Assembly (NCBI GenBank): GCA_937863685.1
Contig: CALMGM010000010.1
Coordinates: 148,158 to 212,157, forward strand
DNA length: 64,000 nucleotides
From: an uncultured bacterium
Lineage (GTDB): Bacteria > Edwardsbacteria > AC1 > EtOH8
Direction of reading: 5' to 3'
The first letter of the stretch is position 1. Every line of letters starts with the position of its first letter. This document shows, in pieces, positions 17,088 through 25,556 of this stretch. The notes below the pieces were generated by a model that was not told the DNA's origin, searched no databases, and saw nothing but the letters and a program-made list of their open reading frames with translations. The position numbers and the translations under genes are program-made.

Positions 17088-17244
17088 GCCAGACGCGAAT
17101 CAGCAATTGCTGAGCAGGTGCGCCGCCGGGTTTAAAACGCTGGAATATTGGGCCGTTTTGTGATATATTCTCCATTGTCAGCATCGGGGACGATTGTTTT
17201 TTGCCGGACATCTCCCTTCCCTATAAATCAAATAATCGGTAAAC
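17088..17244. other. Intergenic region with palindrome
   Basis: 157 bases without a gene. TCAGCAATTGCTGA at 17100-17113 is a perfect 14-base palindrome. TGATATATT near 17160 resembles an extended -10 promoter element for the gene at 17245, with no clear -35. The stretch divides the redox operon from the glycan-type cluster. Confidence 0.4.
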
Positions 17245-18216
17245 ATGATCCCACAGGTAAAACCCTATAAAAACAACCTCCGGACCCAATGGGAGGAATT
17301 TGTGGCTGCTGCCAATAACGGCACCGTTTTTCACCGGCAGCAGTTTTTAGATTATCATCCCAGGGGCAGGTTCGACAATCACCACCTGATGTTCTACGAC
17401 GGCTGCCGCCTGGCGGCGGTGATGCCGGCCCTGGTCAAGGACGAACCGGGCGGCAAGACCGCAGTATCGTACGGCGGGGCTTCCTATGGCGGCCTGGTGA
17501 CCGCCGGGGGGCTGGGAATAGCCGAGATAAACCGGATGGCCGAAGCGGCCACCGAATACTGGTCCCGCCAGGGGATCAAACGGATGCTGATCACCCAGCC
17601 CCCGCTGATCTATATGAGGCAGCCCACGCAGTATATCGATTTCAGCCTGGCCAAGCTGGGCTATACCTACCTGAAGCGCGAGATCTCCGCCGTCATCCCG
17701 TTGGAATTCCCCGGGGAGGAAGGCATCATCAACAGCTTCCGGCCGGAGACCAGGACCGCCCTCCGTAAATCCCAGCGCTCCGGGGTCGCGGTCAAACTCA
17801 GCGAGAATATCGAGGAATTCTATCATATCCTGGAGAGGAACCTGGGCGCCCGCCACAACGTCAAACCCACCCACACCCTGGCCGAGCTTAAAAAGCTGAA
17901 AAAGCTCCTGCCGGCGGACATTCTTCAGTTCACTTCCTACCTGGGCAAAAAACCGGTGGCCGGGATGACGGTCTTCATCTGCAATCCCAGAGTACTGCTG
18001 GCGTTCTACATCAGCCATGATCAGGACCACCAGGAGCTAAGGCCGGTGAACTCGGTATACCATCAGGTTATAAAATGGGGTTGGGAAAACGGCTTCAAAT
18101 ACCTGGATCTGGGCACCTTCACCCTGAACATGCAGCCCAACTGGGACTTGGGTCGGTTCAAGGAAAGTTTCGGGGCCAGGGGATTTTTAAAAGAAACATA
18201 TGAATTGAGGATATAA
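17245..18216 (+). CDS. FemAB/GNAT-like acyltransferase
   Basis: A 323-residue protein of the FemAB-like (Acetyltransf_6) fold. Signs are WEEFVAAANNGTVFHRQQFL near the N-terminus, VSYGGASYGGLV near 75, IINSFRPETRTALRKSQRSGV near 172-192 and VNSVYHQVIKWGWENGFKYLDLGTF near 275-300. FemAB proteins transfer amino acids from tRNA to peptidoglycan, and relatives act in exopolysaccharide modification. It starts the sugar and glycan cluster, followed after 9 bases by a glycosyltransferase. Substrate unknown. Confidence 0.7.
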   Translation: MIPQVKPYKNNLRTQWEEFVAAANNGTVFHRQQFLDYHPRGRFDNHHLMFYDGCRLAAVMPALVKDEPGGKTAVSYGGASYGGLVTAGGLGIAEINRMAEAATEYWSRQGIKRMLITQPPLIYMRQPTQYIDFSLAKLGYTYLKREISAVIPLEFPGEEGIINSFRPETRTALRKSQRSGVAVKLSENIEEFYHILERNLGARHNVKPTHTLAELKKLKKLLPADILQFTSYLGKKPVAGMTVFICNPRVLLAFYISHDQDHQELRPVNSVYHQVIKWGWENGFKYLDLGTFTLNMQPNWDLGRFKESFGARGFLKETYELRI

Positions 18217-18225
18217 CGACCAGAC

Positions 18226-19293
18226 ATGCGCATCCTGCACATCGCGCCATACAACACTGCCGGGATACCGATCGCTTTCGTTCGAGCAGAGCGAAAGCTG
18301 GGGCATGAGAGCCATCTGGTGACTCTGAATCAGAGCCACCAAGGGTATCCGGAAGACATCTGTCTGAACCTGTCTTTTTGGAAACCGGAAATTGTTGCCA
18401 AACTGAAAAAAATATGTTATCCTAAACCCAGATTTCTTCAGGATTCCAGCCTGGTCCAGCCCCGGCAGGTTCCGCCAGTTTGGAAGCCGGCCAATCGCTT
18501 GGCCGGTCTTCTTATAAATCTCCGGGATCGAATGACCCGGCCTTTGGTAGAGGGTTATATAAAAAAATATCACCTCGATTCATTTGATGTATACCAATTG
18601 GATGGAGGGCATGGTTTTTTAAAGAAAGACAATATCATTCCCCAGTGGCATGCGGCCGGAAAAAAAGTGATCTGCTGCTATTTGGGCAGCGATCTGCGGG
18701 TGCGGGGGGTGATGCCGGAGATTGATGCGATTTCCGATCTAAACATTACTCTGGAATGGGATCACCTGGATCTGCATCCACACATAGCCCACTGCTACGC
18801 GCCGTTTGATACCTCGCAGTTTACTATAGCCGCAAAACCCACACGCGAGAAACTGCGGGTCGGTCATTCGCCAACAAGCCGGTCGCTCAAGGGGACCGAA
18901 CACATCATACAAGCGGTTGAACGAATCGCCCGGCGGCATCCAGTGGAAATGGTGTTGATCGAAAATCTTTCGCAGGCCGAGGCCTTAAAAGCTAAGATCG
19001 ATTGCGACATCGGGATCGATCAAATAAGCCCCTGGGGTTACGGCATCAGCACCTTGGAGTGGCTGGCTATGGGCATCCCGGTAGCCACTTCCATCGCGCC
19101 CCGAATGGCCCGAGAAGTTCAAAATCATCCGCTGGTGGATATCAACGAGGACACCATCGAGAAAAAACTGGAACGCCTGATTACCGACTGCGATTATCGG
19201 AACAACCTGGCTGCCCAGAGCCGTAAATGGCTTGAGGAGACCCATGAGGCTAGTACGGTGGTTGCCAAGATATTGGATATGGCCGGGAGGTGA
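18226..19293 (+). CDS. Glycosyltransferase (GT4/GT-B like)
   Basis: A 355-residue protein of GT-B type. The N-terminal region has MRILHIAPYNTAGIPIAFVRAE, resembling a sugar-acceptor Rossmann domain; the C-terminal domain has VGHSPTSRSLKGTEHIIQAVERIAR near 205-230 and the donor-binding pattern DIGIDQISPWGYGISTLEWLAMGIPVATSI near 264-294 (E-x7-E equivalent). GT4 enzymes use nucleotide sugars to extend lipopolysaccharide or exopolysaccharide. Codon use is less GC-rich than flanking genes, common for glycan genes. Donor and acceptor unknown. Confidence 0.75.
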   Translation: MRILHIAPYNTAGIPIAFVRAERKLGHESHLVTLNQSHQGYPEDICLNLSFWKPEIVAKLKKICYPKPRFLQDSSLVQPRQVPPVWKPANRLAGLLINLRDRMTRPLVEGYIKKYHLDSFDVYQLDGGHGFLKKDNIIPQWHAAGKKVICCYLGSDLRVRGVMPEIDAISDLNITLEWDHLDLHPHIAHCYAPFDTSQFTIAAKPTREKLRVGHSPTSRSLKGTEHIIQAVERIARRHPVEMVLIENLSQAEALKAKIDCDIGIDQISPWGYGISTLEWLAMGIPVATSIAPRMAREVQNHPLVDINEDTIEKKLERLITDCDYRNNLAAQSRKWLEETHEASTVVAKILDMAGR

Positions 19294-19339
19294 AAAAATA
19301 GCAGGCAGGGCACTCAATAAACCATCAATATTATAATCT

Positions 19340-20311
19340 ATGATCAAAAACAAAACTATATTCATTACTGGCGGGGCGGGATTTATCTCGGTTCAACTCT
19401 GTCGCAGGCTAATCGATGACAACCGGATCGTCATTTATGACAGCTTCCGCCGGGACTCCCTGAAGGATTCGGGATTGTCCAATCATCCAAACTTAACGAT
19501 CATCACTGGCGATGTCCTTGATTACCAGCTTCTTAAAAGCAGCATTCCGCCGACGACCCATTTGGTACTCCACATGGCGGCGGTAGCCGGCATCGACACT
19601 GTCATCCAGGACCCGGTTCGCACCATGGAAGTCAATATGATCGGCACTCACAATGTGTTAAAGGCCCTCCATGAATTGGGCAGTATCCCGCAGGTGGAGC
19701 GGTTCATAAATTTTTCCACCAGCGAGGTTTTTGGCGTCCAGGCGGTGAGGGTGAACGAACGGGCAGCCACCAATATGCAGCCGGTGGGAGAAGCCCGTTG
19801 GACCTATGCTGTCAGCAAGCTGGCTGGCGAGCACCTGGTCCACAGTTATTACCAAAAATACAACTTGAAGAGCGTGACAGTACGGCCTTTCAATGTCTAT
19901 GGACCAGGACAGGTGGGGGAGGGAGCCATCCATGACTTCTCGGTGCAGGCAGTGAGGAATACCCCTTTGGAAATCCATGGCGACGGCGATCAGATCCGCT
20001 CCTGGTGCTATATCGATGACATGATCGTCGGCATACTGTTATGCCTGGAGAAGGATCAGGCGGTAGGCGAGTTGTTCAACATCGGCAATCCCCGGGGCAC
20101 CATCACCATATTGGGACTAGCCGAGAACATAGTACATTTAGCAGGATCATCCTCAAAGATCATCCATGTGCCCAAGACCTACGTGGATGTGGATCTAAGG
20201 ATTCCCAGCATCGAAAAGGCCCAGTCGCTGCTGGGGTTTTCCCCTAAGGTGGACCTGAACCAGGGCATCACTGCCACCATCGAGTGGTACCGGAAGCGCT
20301 ACGTTCCATGA
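19340..20311 (+). CDS. NAD-dependent nucleotide-sugar epimerase/dehydratase
   Basis: A 323-residue extended short-chain dehydrogenase. The NAD motif is TGGAGFIS (usual TGGAGFIG, so the last glycine is serine). Ser/Tyr/Lys catalytic set: INFSTSEVFG near 129 and YAVSKLAGEHLVHSYY near 153-168. Substrate-binding NVYGPGQVGEG near 186. It probably acts on a UDP-, GDP- or CDP-sugar. Its stop overlaps the DegT aminotransferase start (ATGA), which suggests that the keto-sugar product goes to that enzyme. Gly-to-Ser at the dinucleotide loop is uncommon but not disabling. Confidence 0.82.
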   Translation: MIKNKTIFITGGAGFISVQLCRRLIDDNRIVIYDSFRRDSLKDSGLSNHPNLTIITGDVLDYQLLKSSIPPTTHLVLHMAAVAGIDTVIQDPVRTMEVNMIGTHNVLKALHELGSIPQVERFINFSTSEVFGVQAVRVNERAATNMQPVGEARWTYAVSKLAGEHLVHSYYQKYNLKSVTVRPFNVYGPGQVGEGAIHDFSVQAVRNTPLEIHGDGDQIRSWCYIDDMIVGILLCLEKDQAVGELFNIGNPRGTITILGLAENIVHLAGSSSKIIHVPKTYVDVDLRIPSIEKAQSLLGFSPKVDLNQGITATIEWYRKRYVP

Positions 20312-21441
20312 GGATCAGACTCTCAAAGCCGTCATTCGCCAGCAAGAAGAAGCTTCTGGCAGCGTTCAGTGATATGCTGGACGACGGCTATCTGGTATCC
20401 GGAGGGAGGGTTCGAGAGTTCGAGAGACTATTCTCCGAATATCTGGGAACGCCGAATGCGGTGGCGGTGAGTTCGGGCACCGCCGCCCTACACCTTGCTC
20501 TATTGGCTCTGGACATTGGACCGGGCGACGAGGTCATCGTTCCGGCATACACATTCCCGGCAACAGCCAATGTAGTGGAGCTGACTGGCGCCAGGCCAGT
20601 ATTTGCCGATATCAATCCCAAAACCTTCACCATCGATCCCAGCCGTGCAAGGGAGGCAGTGACAGAGAAAACCCGGGCCATCATACCGGTTCACCTGTTT
20701 GGAGTGCCGGCCCCCATGGATGCTCTGATGCAGCTGGCCCACGAACGATCTTTGGCAGTGATCGAGGACGCAGCTGGGGCCCTGGGGTCCGAGATATCGG
20801 GAAGGAAGTGCGGCACCATCGGTGAAGCAGGATGTTTCAGTTTTCACCCCCGTAAAGTGACCACCACCGCCGAGGGCGGCATGGTGGTGGCCAGGGATCA
20901 GGCACTGGCCGATCGGGTGCGAATGCTGCGGAGCCACGGCATGTCGTTCAAGGACAACATTCCCGATCTTATTTCGCCGGGCTTCAACTACCGAATGAAC
21001 GAGATGGAAGCCGCCCTGGGGCTGGAACAGGCGGAACGGATGGAAAAAATGGTTCAGGAACGTCAAAGACTATACGAATTATATCGGACCCTGTTGAGAA
21101 ACATCCCCGGCCTGTCCTTTCAGCAATATCCGCAAAATTGCCGGTGCGTCTGGCAAGCGCTGGTTATCCGGTTCGATACAGTTGACAGTCGAACGATGAT
21201 TGACTATCTGGGACAGCGGGATATCGAGGCAACCATCGGCACCTATGCCGTCCCCCAGTTGAGCTATTACAGGGACAAATATAATTTCGGGACGGCTGAT
21301 TTCCCAGAAGCTGCCGAGATATACGGTCACGCCGTAGCCCTGCCGTTCTACAACGGGTTGACCGAGGATGAAGCTGAATGTGTGGCGGCCGCGGTCAGGG
21401 ACCTGATGGAAACCAGCCATCCGGGACAGCGGAAGCGATGA
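20308..21441 (+). CDS. DegT/DnrJ/EryC1/StrS aminotransferase
   Basis: A 377-residue PLP-dependent sugar aminotransferase. Fold-type I landmarks are AVSSGTAALHLAL near 52-65, IVPAYTFPATANVV near 79, IIPVHLFGVPAPMDA near 122, EDAAGALGSE near 154 and the PLP lysine region GCFSFHPRKVTTTAEGGM near 175-192 (lysine in HPRK). GFNYRMNEMEAALG near 225 is also conserved. Such enzymes aminate a keto-sugar nucleotide. The start at 20308 overlaps the epimerase stop; its own stop overlaps the next start (ATGA). It likely forms an amino sugar for surface glycan. Confidence 0.87.
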   Translation: MRIRLSKPSFASKKKLLAAFSDMLDDGYLVSGGRVREFERLFSEYLGTPNAVAVSSGTAALHLALLALDIGPGDEVIVPAYTFPATANVVELTGARPVFADINPKTFTIDPSRAREAVTEKTRAIIPVHLFGVPAPMDALMQLAHERSLAVIEDAAGALGSEISGRKCGTIGEAGCFSFHPRKVTTTAEGGMVVARDQALADRVRMLRSHGMSFKDNIPDLISPGFNYRMNEMEAALGLEQAERMEKMVQERQRLYELYRTLLRNIPGLSFQQYPQNCRCVWQALVIRFDTVDSRTMIDYLGQRDIEATIGTYAVPQLSYYRDKYNFGTADFPEAAEIYGHAVALPFYNGLTEDEAECVAAAVRDLMETSHPGQRKR

Positions 21442-22529
21442 GACCAAACAGCGGGGGACTGCGGCGGACCGCCGTCAATCATTTACGACGGAAAGGAATG
21501 GCGAATCCGGAACGGGTGCGACGCTTGATCTCTGAAACTATTCGGGAGCTGGAGTTGGATTTGCGCGACTTGGTGGTCTTCACTGAGGCCGCCACCGGTC
21601 ATTACGCGGTGACTCCGGTCATCGCCGCCATGGCCGGGGCCGAGGTGTACGCCTTAGCTCGAGACTCGCGGCACGGAAAGACCGAAACGGCGAAATCACA
21701 CTGCCGCAAGCTTGCCCAATACTGCGGAGTGTGGGAGCAAGTGACAGTGGTCACCCGCAAGGACCCCCGGCAGCTGGGCCGGGCGCACATCGTCACCAAC
21801 CTGGGCATGGTGCGGCCGATTGATGAATCCACGGTGGACATGATGGGGCCTCAGGCCGTGGTGCCATATATGTGCGAGGCCTGGGAGGTGCGGCCCGGCG
21901 ATGTTGATTTTAAGGCCTGCGCCGCCCGGGGCATTCCGGTAATGGGCACCGATGAGGATGCCCCGGGGCTGCGGGTGTTCGATTATGTAGGTCCCTTGTC
22001 CCAGCGGATGCTGATGGAGCTGGAGATAGAGGTTCACAAAAGCAGGATCGCCGTGGTAGGTAACGACAAGTTCGGGCGGAGGATAGTAGCCCATCTTTCA
22101 AAGGCCGGCGCCTTGGCCTTCGTGCTGCCCCATTTGCGGGGCCGGATCCACCGCAGCAGCTTGAAGGACTGCGACGGATTGGTGATCGCCGATTATTCCT
22201 CGGAGGAAGTCATCATCGGACAATATGGGCAGATTACGGCGGAGGAGATCGCTAGATCGGCCCCGGGGATTTCAGTTGTTCCTCTATGCGGGGAGGTGGA
22301 TGTCCATAGCCTTGCAGATGAGGGGATTCCCCACTATCCTTCAACCGGTTCCGGCAAACACCGGATGGGATTGACCTTCGCCGCGCTGGGGCCGCGTCCG
22401 ATAATAGAACTGCATGCCGCTGGGTTAAAGGTGGGGGAGGCCATGGCCCGGGCCCGTCTGTTGGGCTTGTCTCGAAAACAAACCCGATCCTTCGCACTTC
22501 AGCATTCTCCGGCTCAGTTAATAAAATAG
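21438..22529 (+). CDS. Rossmann-fold protein of unknown function
   Basis: A 363-residue protein in the same overlapping unit as the aminotransferase. Residues about 45-80 form a first alpha/beta unit (DLVVFTEAATGHYAVTPVIA, GAEVYALARDSRHGKTETA). Residues about 195-230 have a nucleotide-binding style turn (IAVVGNDKFGRRIVAHLSKAG). Other conserved-looking segments are IVTNLGMVRPIDESTVDMMG and VMGTDEDAPGLRVFDYVG. The layout resembles NAD-dependent dehydrogenase or cyclodeaminase-like two-domain proteins but no catalytic signature is recognisable. By location it may make or transfer an unusual sugar. I do not recognise this family. Confidence 0.55.
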   Translation: MRPNSGGLRRTAVNHLRRKGMANPERVRRLISETIRELELDLRDLVVFTEAATGHYAVTPVIAAMAGAEVYALARDSRHGKTETAKSHCRKLAQYCGVWEQVTVVTRKDPRQLGRAHIVTNLGMVRPIDESTVDMMGPQAVVPYMCEAWEVRPGDVDFKACAARGIPVMGTDEDAPGLRVFDYVGPLSQRMLMELEIEVHKSRIAVVGNDKFGRRIVAHLSKAGALAFVLPHLRGRIHRSSLKDCDGLVIADYSSEEVIIGQYGQITAEEIARSAPGISVVPLCGEVDVHSLADEGIPHYPSTGSGKHRMGLTFAALGPRPIIELHAAGLKVGEAMARARLLGLSRKQTRSFALQHSPAQLIK

Positions 22530-22549
22530 GAAACACGATTTATAATGTA

Positions 22550-23755
22550 ATGATGAAATCGATAGCAAGATATATTTCTTTATGCTGCTTGGTGCTGTTC
22601 CCGGTAGTGATTTTTTCAGAGACATTGACCGTGATTGACGCCAGGGGCGGCACCACGGTGATCGGCACCCTGCTGTTCGACCGGGAGGAGTATCTGCCGA
22701 TGGCCGAGTTGATCGGGCCCTGGGAGGGCCAGGCGACCTGGTCGGATATCGAGGGCCGGGCCGAGGTCAAACTGCCGGGCCATACCTTAAGGCTTTCCGG
22801 AGAGAACACCTTTTTTTTGATGGATGGCAGGTCATACAACCTGTACAACCCGGCCAGGGTTTATGATTCCGAACTGTGGGTCCCGCTGGAGCTGTTCACC
22901 CGCTTCCTGATACCGGTCTGGGGCAAGGGGGTGGGCTGGGACCCCCAGGGCCGTAAATTGAGCCTGGGAATGCTGGATCCCCGCCAGGTCAGCATTCCCC
23001 AAGCCAGGCCCCGGCTGCCTCAGGAAACCAGGGTGATCGAGAAGGTGGTGATCGATGCCGGGCACGGCGGCAAGGATCCCGGGGCGGTCGGGCCCACCCG
23101 TCTGCAGGAGAAGGATATCAATCTGGACATCGCCTTCCGGCTGAAGACCATCCTGGAGGACCGGTACGGGGTCAATGTGGTGATGACCCGTGATGACGAT
23201 GTCTTCATTCCCCTGGGCGACCGCACCGCCATCGCCAACCGGGAGGCGGCCGACATCTTTATCAGCATCCACTGCAATGCCGCCCCCAAGAAGAAACGCA
23301 ACCGAAGCACCACCCGGGGGGTGGAGACCTATTTCCTGTCGCTGGCCAAGACCGACGACGCCCGGGCCACCGCCGCCATGGAAAACTCCGCCATCCAGTT
23401 CGAACAGCCGGACAAGAAGAACGCCAATTTCGACGACATCCAGCTGATCCTGTGGGATGTGATGCAGAACGAATTCCTCAAAGAATCCAGCGACCTGGCG
23501 GAATGGATACAGGAGGCGTTGTCCGACGGTCTGGCGGTTCCCAACCGGGGGGTCAGTCAGGCGGGATTTTATGTGCTCAACGGAGCCTACATGCCTTCGG
23601 TGCTGGTGGAGACCTCCTTCATCTCGCATCCCGAGGAGGAAAAATTCCTGAAAAAGACCACCTTCAGGCAGAATGTGGCCGAGGGGATAGCCCAGGGTTT
23701 GAGGGAGTTCGCCAAAAGATATAAATGCAAGTTCGGCAGGATGGAGCCAAAATAA
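22550..23755 (+). CDS. N-acetylmuramoyl-L-alanine amidase (Amidase_3)
   Basis: A 401-residue exported cell-wall hydrolase. Signal peptide about residues 1-24 (SIARYISLCCLVLFPVVIFS). Residues about 25-145 are a Cu-amine-oxidase-N/AMIN-like beta domain. The catalytic domain spans residues about 160-395: zinc ligands VIDAGHGGKDPGA (His), QEKDINL (Glu), SIHCNA (His), and the catalytic LVETSFISHPEE (Glu). It cleaves the bond between MurNAc and the stem peptide in the periplasm and works in cell separation or recycling. Two candidate ATGs occur (22550, 22553). Confidence 0.9.
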   Translation: MMKSIARYISLCCLVLFPVVIFSETLTVIDARGGTTVIGTLLFDREEYLPMAELIGPWEGQATWSDIEGRAEVKLPGHTLRLSGENTFFLMDGRSYNLYNPARVYDSELWVPLELFTRFLIPVWGKGVGWDPQGRKLSLGMLDPRQVSIPQARPRLPQETRVIEKVVIDAGHGGKDPGAVGPTRLQEKDINLDIAFRLKTILEDRYGVNVVMTRDDDVFIPLGDRTAIANREAADIFISIHCNAAPKKKRNRSTTRGVETYFLSLAKTDDARATAAMENSAIQFEQPDKKNANFDDIQLILWDVMQNEFLKESSDLAEWIQEALSDGLAVPNRGVSQAGFYVLNGAYMPSVLVETSFISHPEEEKFLKKTTFRQNVAEGIAQGLREFAKRYKCKFGRMEPK

Positions 23756-23827
23756 CATGCGGCAGCCCGTTCTTACTTCCGCAAATACCCTGGTCTCCCA
23801 ATTCGGCAGATCGGCCGTATTTACAAT

Positions 23828-24628
23828 ATGGTATTCGATAAAATAAAAAACCAGGACCTCGACAGTCTCGGTCCCTTGCAGCCCGAGGGCTGGGGCGATA
23901 TCATCCAGAGCTTCAAATTCTATCTGGAGTCGTCTTTCTGTTTCCCGGTAAAAACCTCTGTCAACGAAAAGATCGCCGGCATCGGAGCGGCCATCATCCT
24001 GGAGGGCACGGCCTGGCTGGCCCACATCATCGTCAGCCCCGAGATCCGGAAACAGGGCATCGGCCGAGAAATAACCGGCCATTTGCTGGACATTACCCGG
24101 GAACAGGGATGCAAAACCGTTTCCCTTATCGCCACCGAACTGGGACGCCCGGTCTACCTGAAAGCCGGCTTTGCCGATCAGGACGAATATGTCTTTTATG
24201 AAAAGGAAAACCGGCTGGAGAAAGGGAATCCTTCGGGAGACATTTCCGGTTTCCGGGAGGAGCACCGGGCCGGCATTTTGGAACTGGACCGGGCACTGTC
24301 GGGCGAAGGGCGATGCCGTCTGCTGAAGAAACACTTCCAGAATTCATACATCCACCTCTCCGGCGGAAGAGTGGACGGCTATTATCTTCCCGGACTGGGC
24401 GAGGGCCTGATAATAGCGGATAATGACCGGGCCGGACTGGATCTTTTAAGACTGAAATTATCGCGCTCCAACAAGAATGTGCTGCCCGCCGGCAACCGGC
24501 CGGGGATGGTCTTTATGCAGGAAAACGGTTTCAGGGAAACCAAGCGGGCCACCCGGATGGTCCGGGGCCAAAAGTTTCCCTGGCAGCCGGACAAGATGTT
24601 CGGTAGGATCGCAGGGAACCTGGGATGA
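23828..24628 (+). CDS. GNAT-family N-acetyltransferase
   Basis: A 266-residue protein with an N-terminal GNAT domain (residues about 40-130): the acetyl-CoA pyrophosphate loop is VSPEIRKQGIGREITGHLLD, and YLKAGFADQDEYVFYEK is the C-terminal GNAT strand. A C-terminal domain (about 140-260) has EEHRAGILELDRALSGEGRC, LIIADNDRAGLDLLR and MVFMQENGF, resembling the GNAT plus C-terminal lobe of YitH-like acetyltransferases. Start at 23828 is the first ATG after a 72-base gap. Lies between amidase and murI; target unknown. Confidence 0.75.
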   Translation: MVFDKIKNQDLDSLGPLQPEGWGDIIQSFKFYLESSFCFPVKTSVNEKIAGIGAAIILEGTAWLAHIIVSPEIRKQGIGREITGHLLDITREQGCKTVSLIATELGRPVYLKAGFADQDEYVFYEKENRLEKGNPSGDISGFREEHRAGILELDRALSGEGRCRLLKKHFQNSYIHLSGGRVDGYYLPGLGEGLIIADNDRAGLDLLRLKLSRSNKNVLPAGNRPGMVFMQENGFRETKRATRMVRGQKFPWQPDKMFGRIAGNLG

Positions 24629-24662
24629 TTATAAATACATTATCATAATATAAGCAAATATA

Positions 24663-25556
24663 ATGTCCCATCATTCACCCATAGGCATATTCGATTCCGG
24701 CTTCGGCGGGCTGACCATCTTCCGAAAGATCCGGGAGCTGATGCCGCAGTATGACTACATCTATCTGGGCGACAACGCCCGGACCCCGTACGGCAACCGC
24801 TCGTTCGAAACGGTGCTCAAGTTCACCGCCGAGGGCGTGCAGTTTCTGTTCTCCCAGGGCTGCCCGCTGATCATCATTGCCTGCAATACCGCCAGCGCCA
24901 AGGCCCTGCGCAGCATCCAGCAGCAGTACCTGCCCAAGACCTATCCCGAACGGAGGGTGCTGGGGGTGATCCGTCCCACCGTGGAGTCCATTCAGGATAA
25001 GACCAGCACCAACACCGTGGCCCTGTGGGGGACCAGCGGGACGGTAAGCTCCCAAAGCTTCGTGCTGGAGACGGCCAAGCACGCCCCCAAGGTCAAACTG
25101 GTGCAGCAGGCCTGCCCCCTGCTGGTGCCGCTGGTGGAGGCCGGAGAACTGGAAGGGACTGGGCTGGAGTATTTCATAAGGAAATACTGGGGGCAGACAG
25201 AGGTCCAAAGCCCGCGAATCGACACCCTGCTGCTGGCCTGCACCCATTATCCGCTGCTCAAGAAACAGATCGCGAAGATCATACCAAGGAACATCAATAT
25301 CCTGTCCCAGGACGAACTGGTGGCGCCCAGTCTGGCCGATTACTTCAAGCGCCACCCGGAGATGGAATCGCTTGTCACCACCGGAGGCGGCTGCCGGTAC
25401 CTGACCACCGACCAGTGCGGGCATTTCGACCGGCTGGCCAGGATCTTCATGGGACAGGATATCTCCTCCGAGAAGATTGAACTCAAAGAGGTGAAACTGC
25501 TGGATAACCCCCGACATATATTGCTGAACGCCGATAATGAAAGCGCTCCGGAATGA
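24663..25556 (+). CDS. murI: Glutamate racemase
   Basis: A 297-residue cofactor-independent racemase producing D-glutamate for peptidoglycan in the cytoplasm. The conserved motifs are GIFDSGFGGLTI, LGDNARTPYGNRS, the first catalytic cysteine in IACNTASAKALR near 80, and the second in LACTHYPLLKKQ near 195. Length exceeds the common 265 residues by a C-terminal extension containing GGCRYLTTDQCGHFDRLARI, a segment seen in some relatives. Its TGA stop overlaps the start of the following gene (ATGA). Confidence 0.92.
   Translation: MSHHSPIGIFDSGFGGLTIFRKIRELMPQYDYIYLGDNARTPYGNRSFETVLKFTAEGVQFLFSQGCPLIIIACNTASAKALRSIQQQYLPKTYPERRVLGVIRPTVESIQDKTSTNTVALWGTSGTVSSQSFVLETAKHAPKVKLVQQACPLLVPLVEAGELEGTGLEYFIRKYWGQTEVQSPRIDTLLLACTHYPLLKKQIAKIIPRNINILSQDELVAPSLADYFKRHPEMESLVTTGGGCRYLTTDQCGHFDRLARIFMGQDISSEKIELKEVKLLDNPRHILLNADNESAPE

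Noticed and set aside
23756-23827. Gap between amidase and GNAT
   Set aside because: 72 bases, no ORF, promoter or repeat found.
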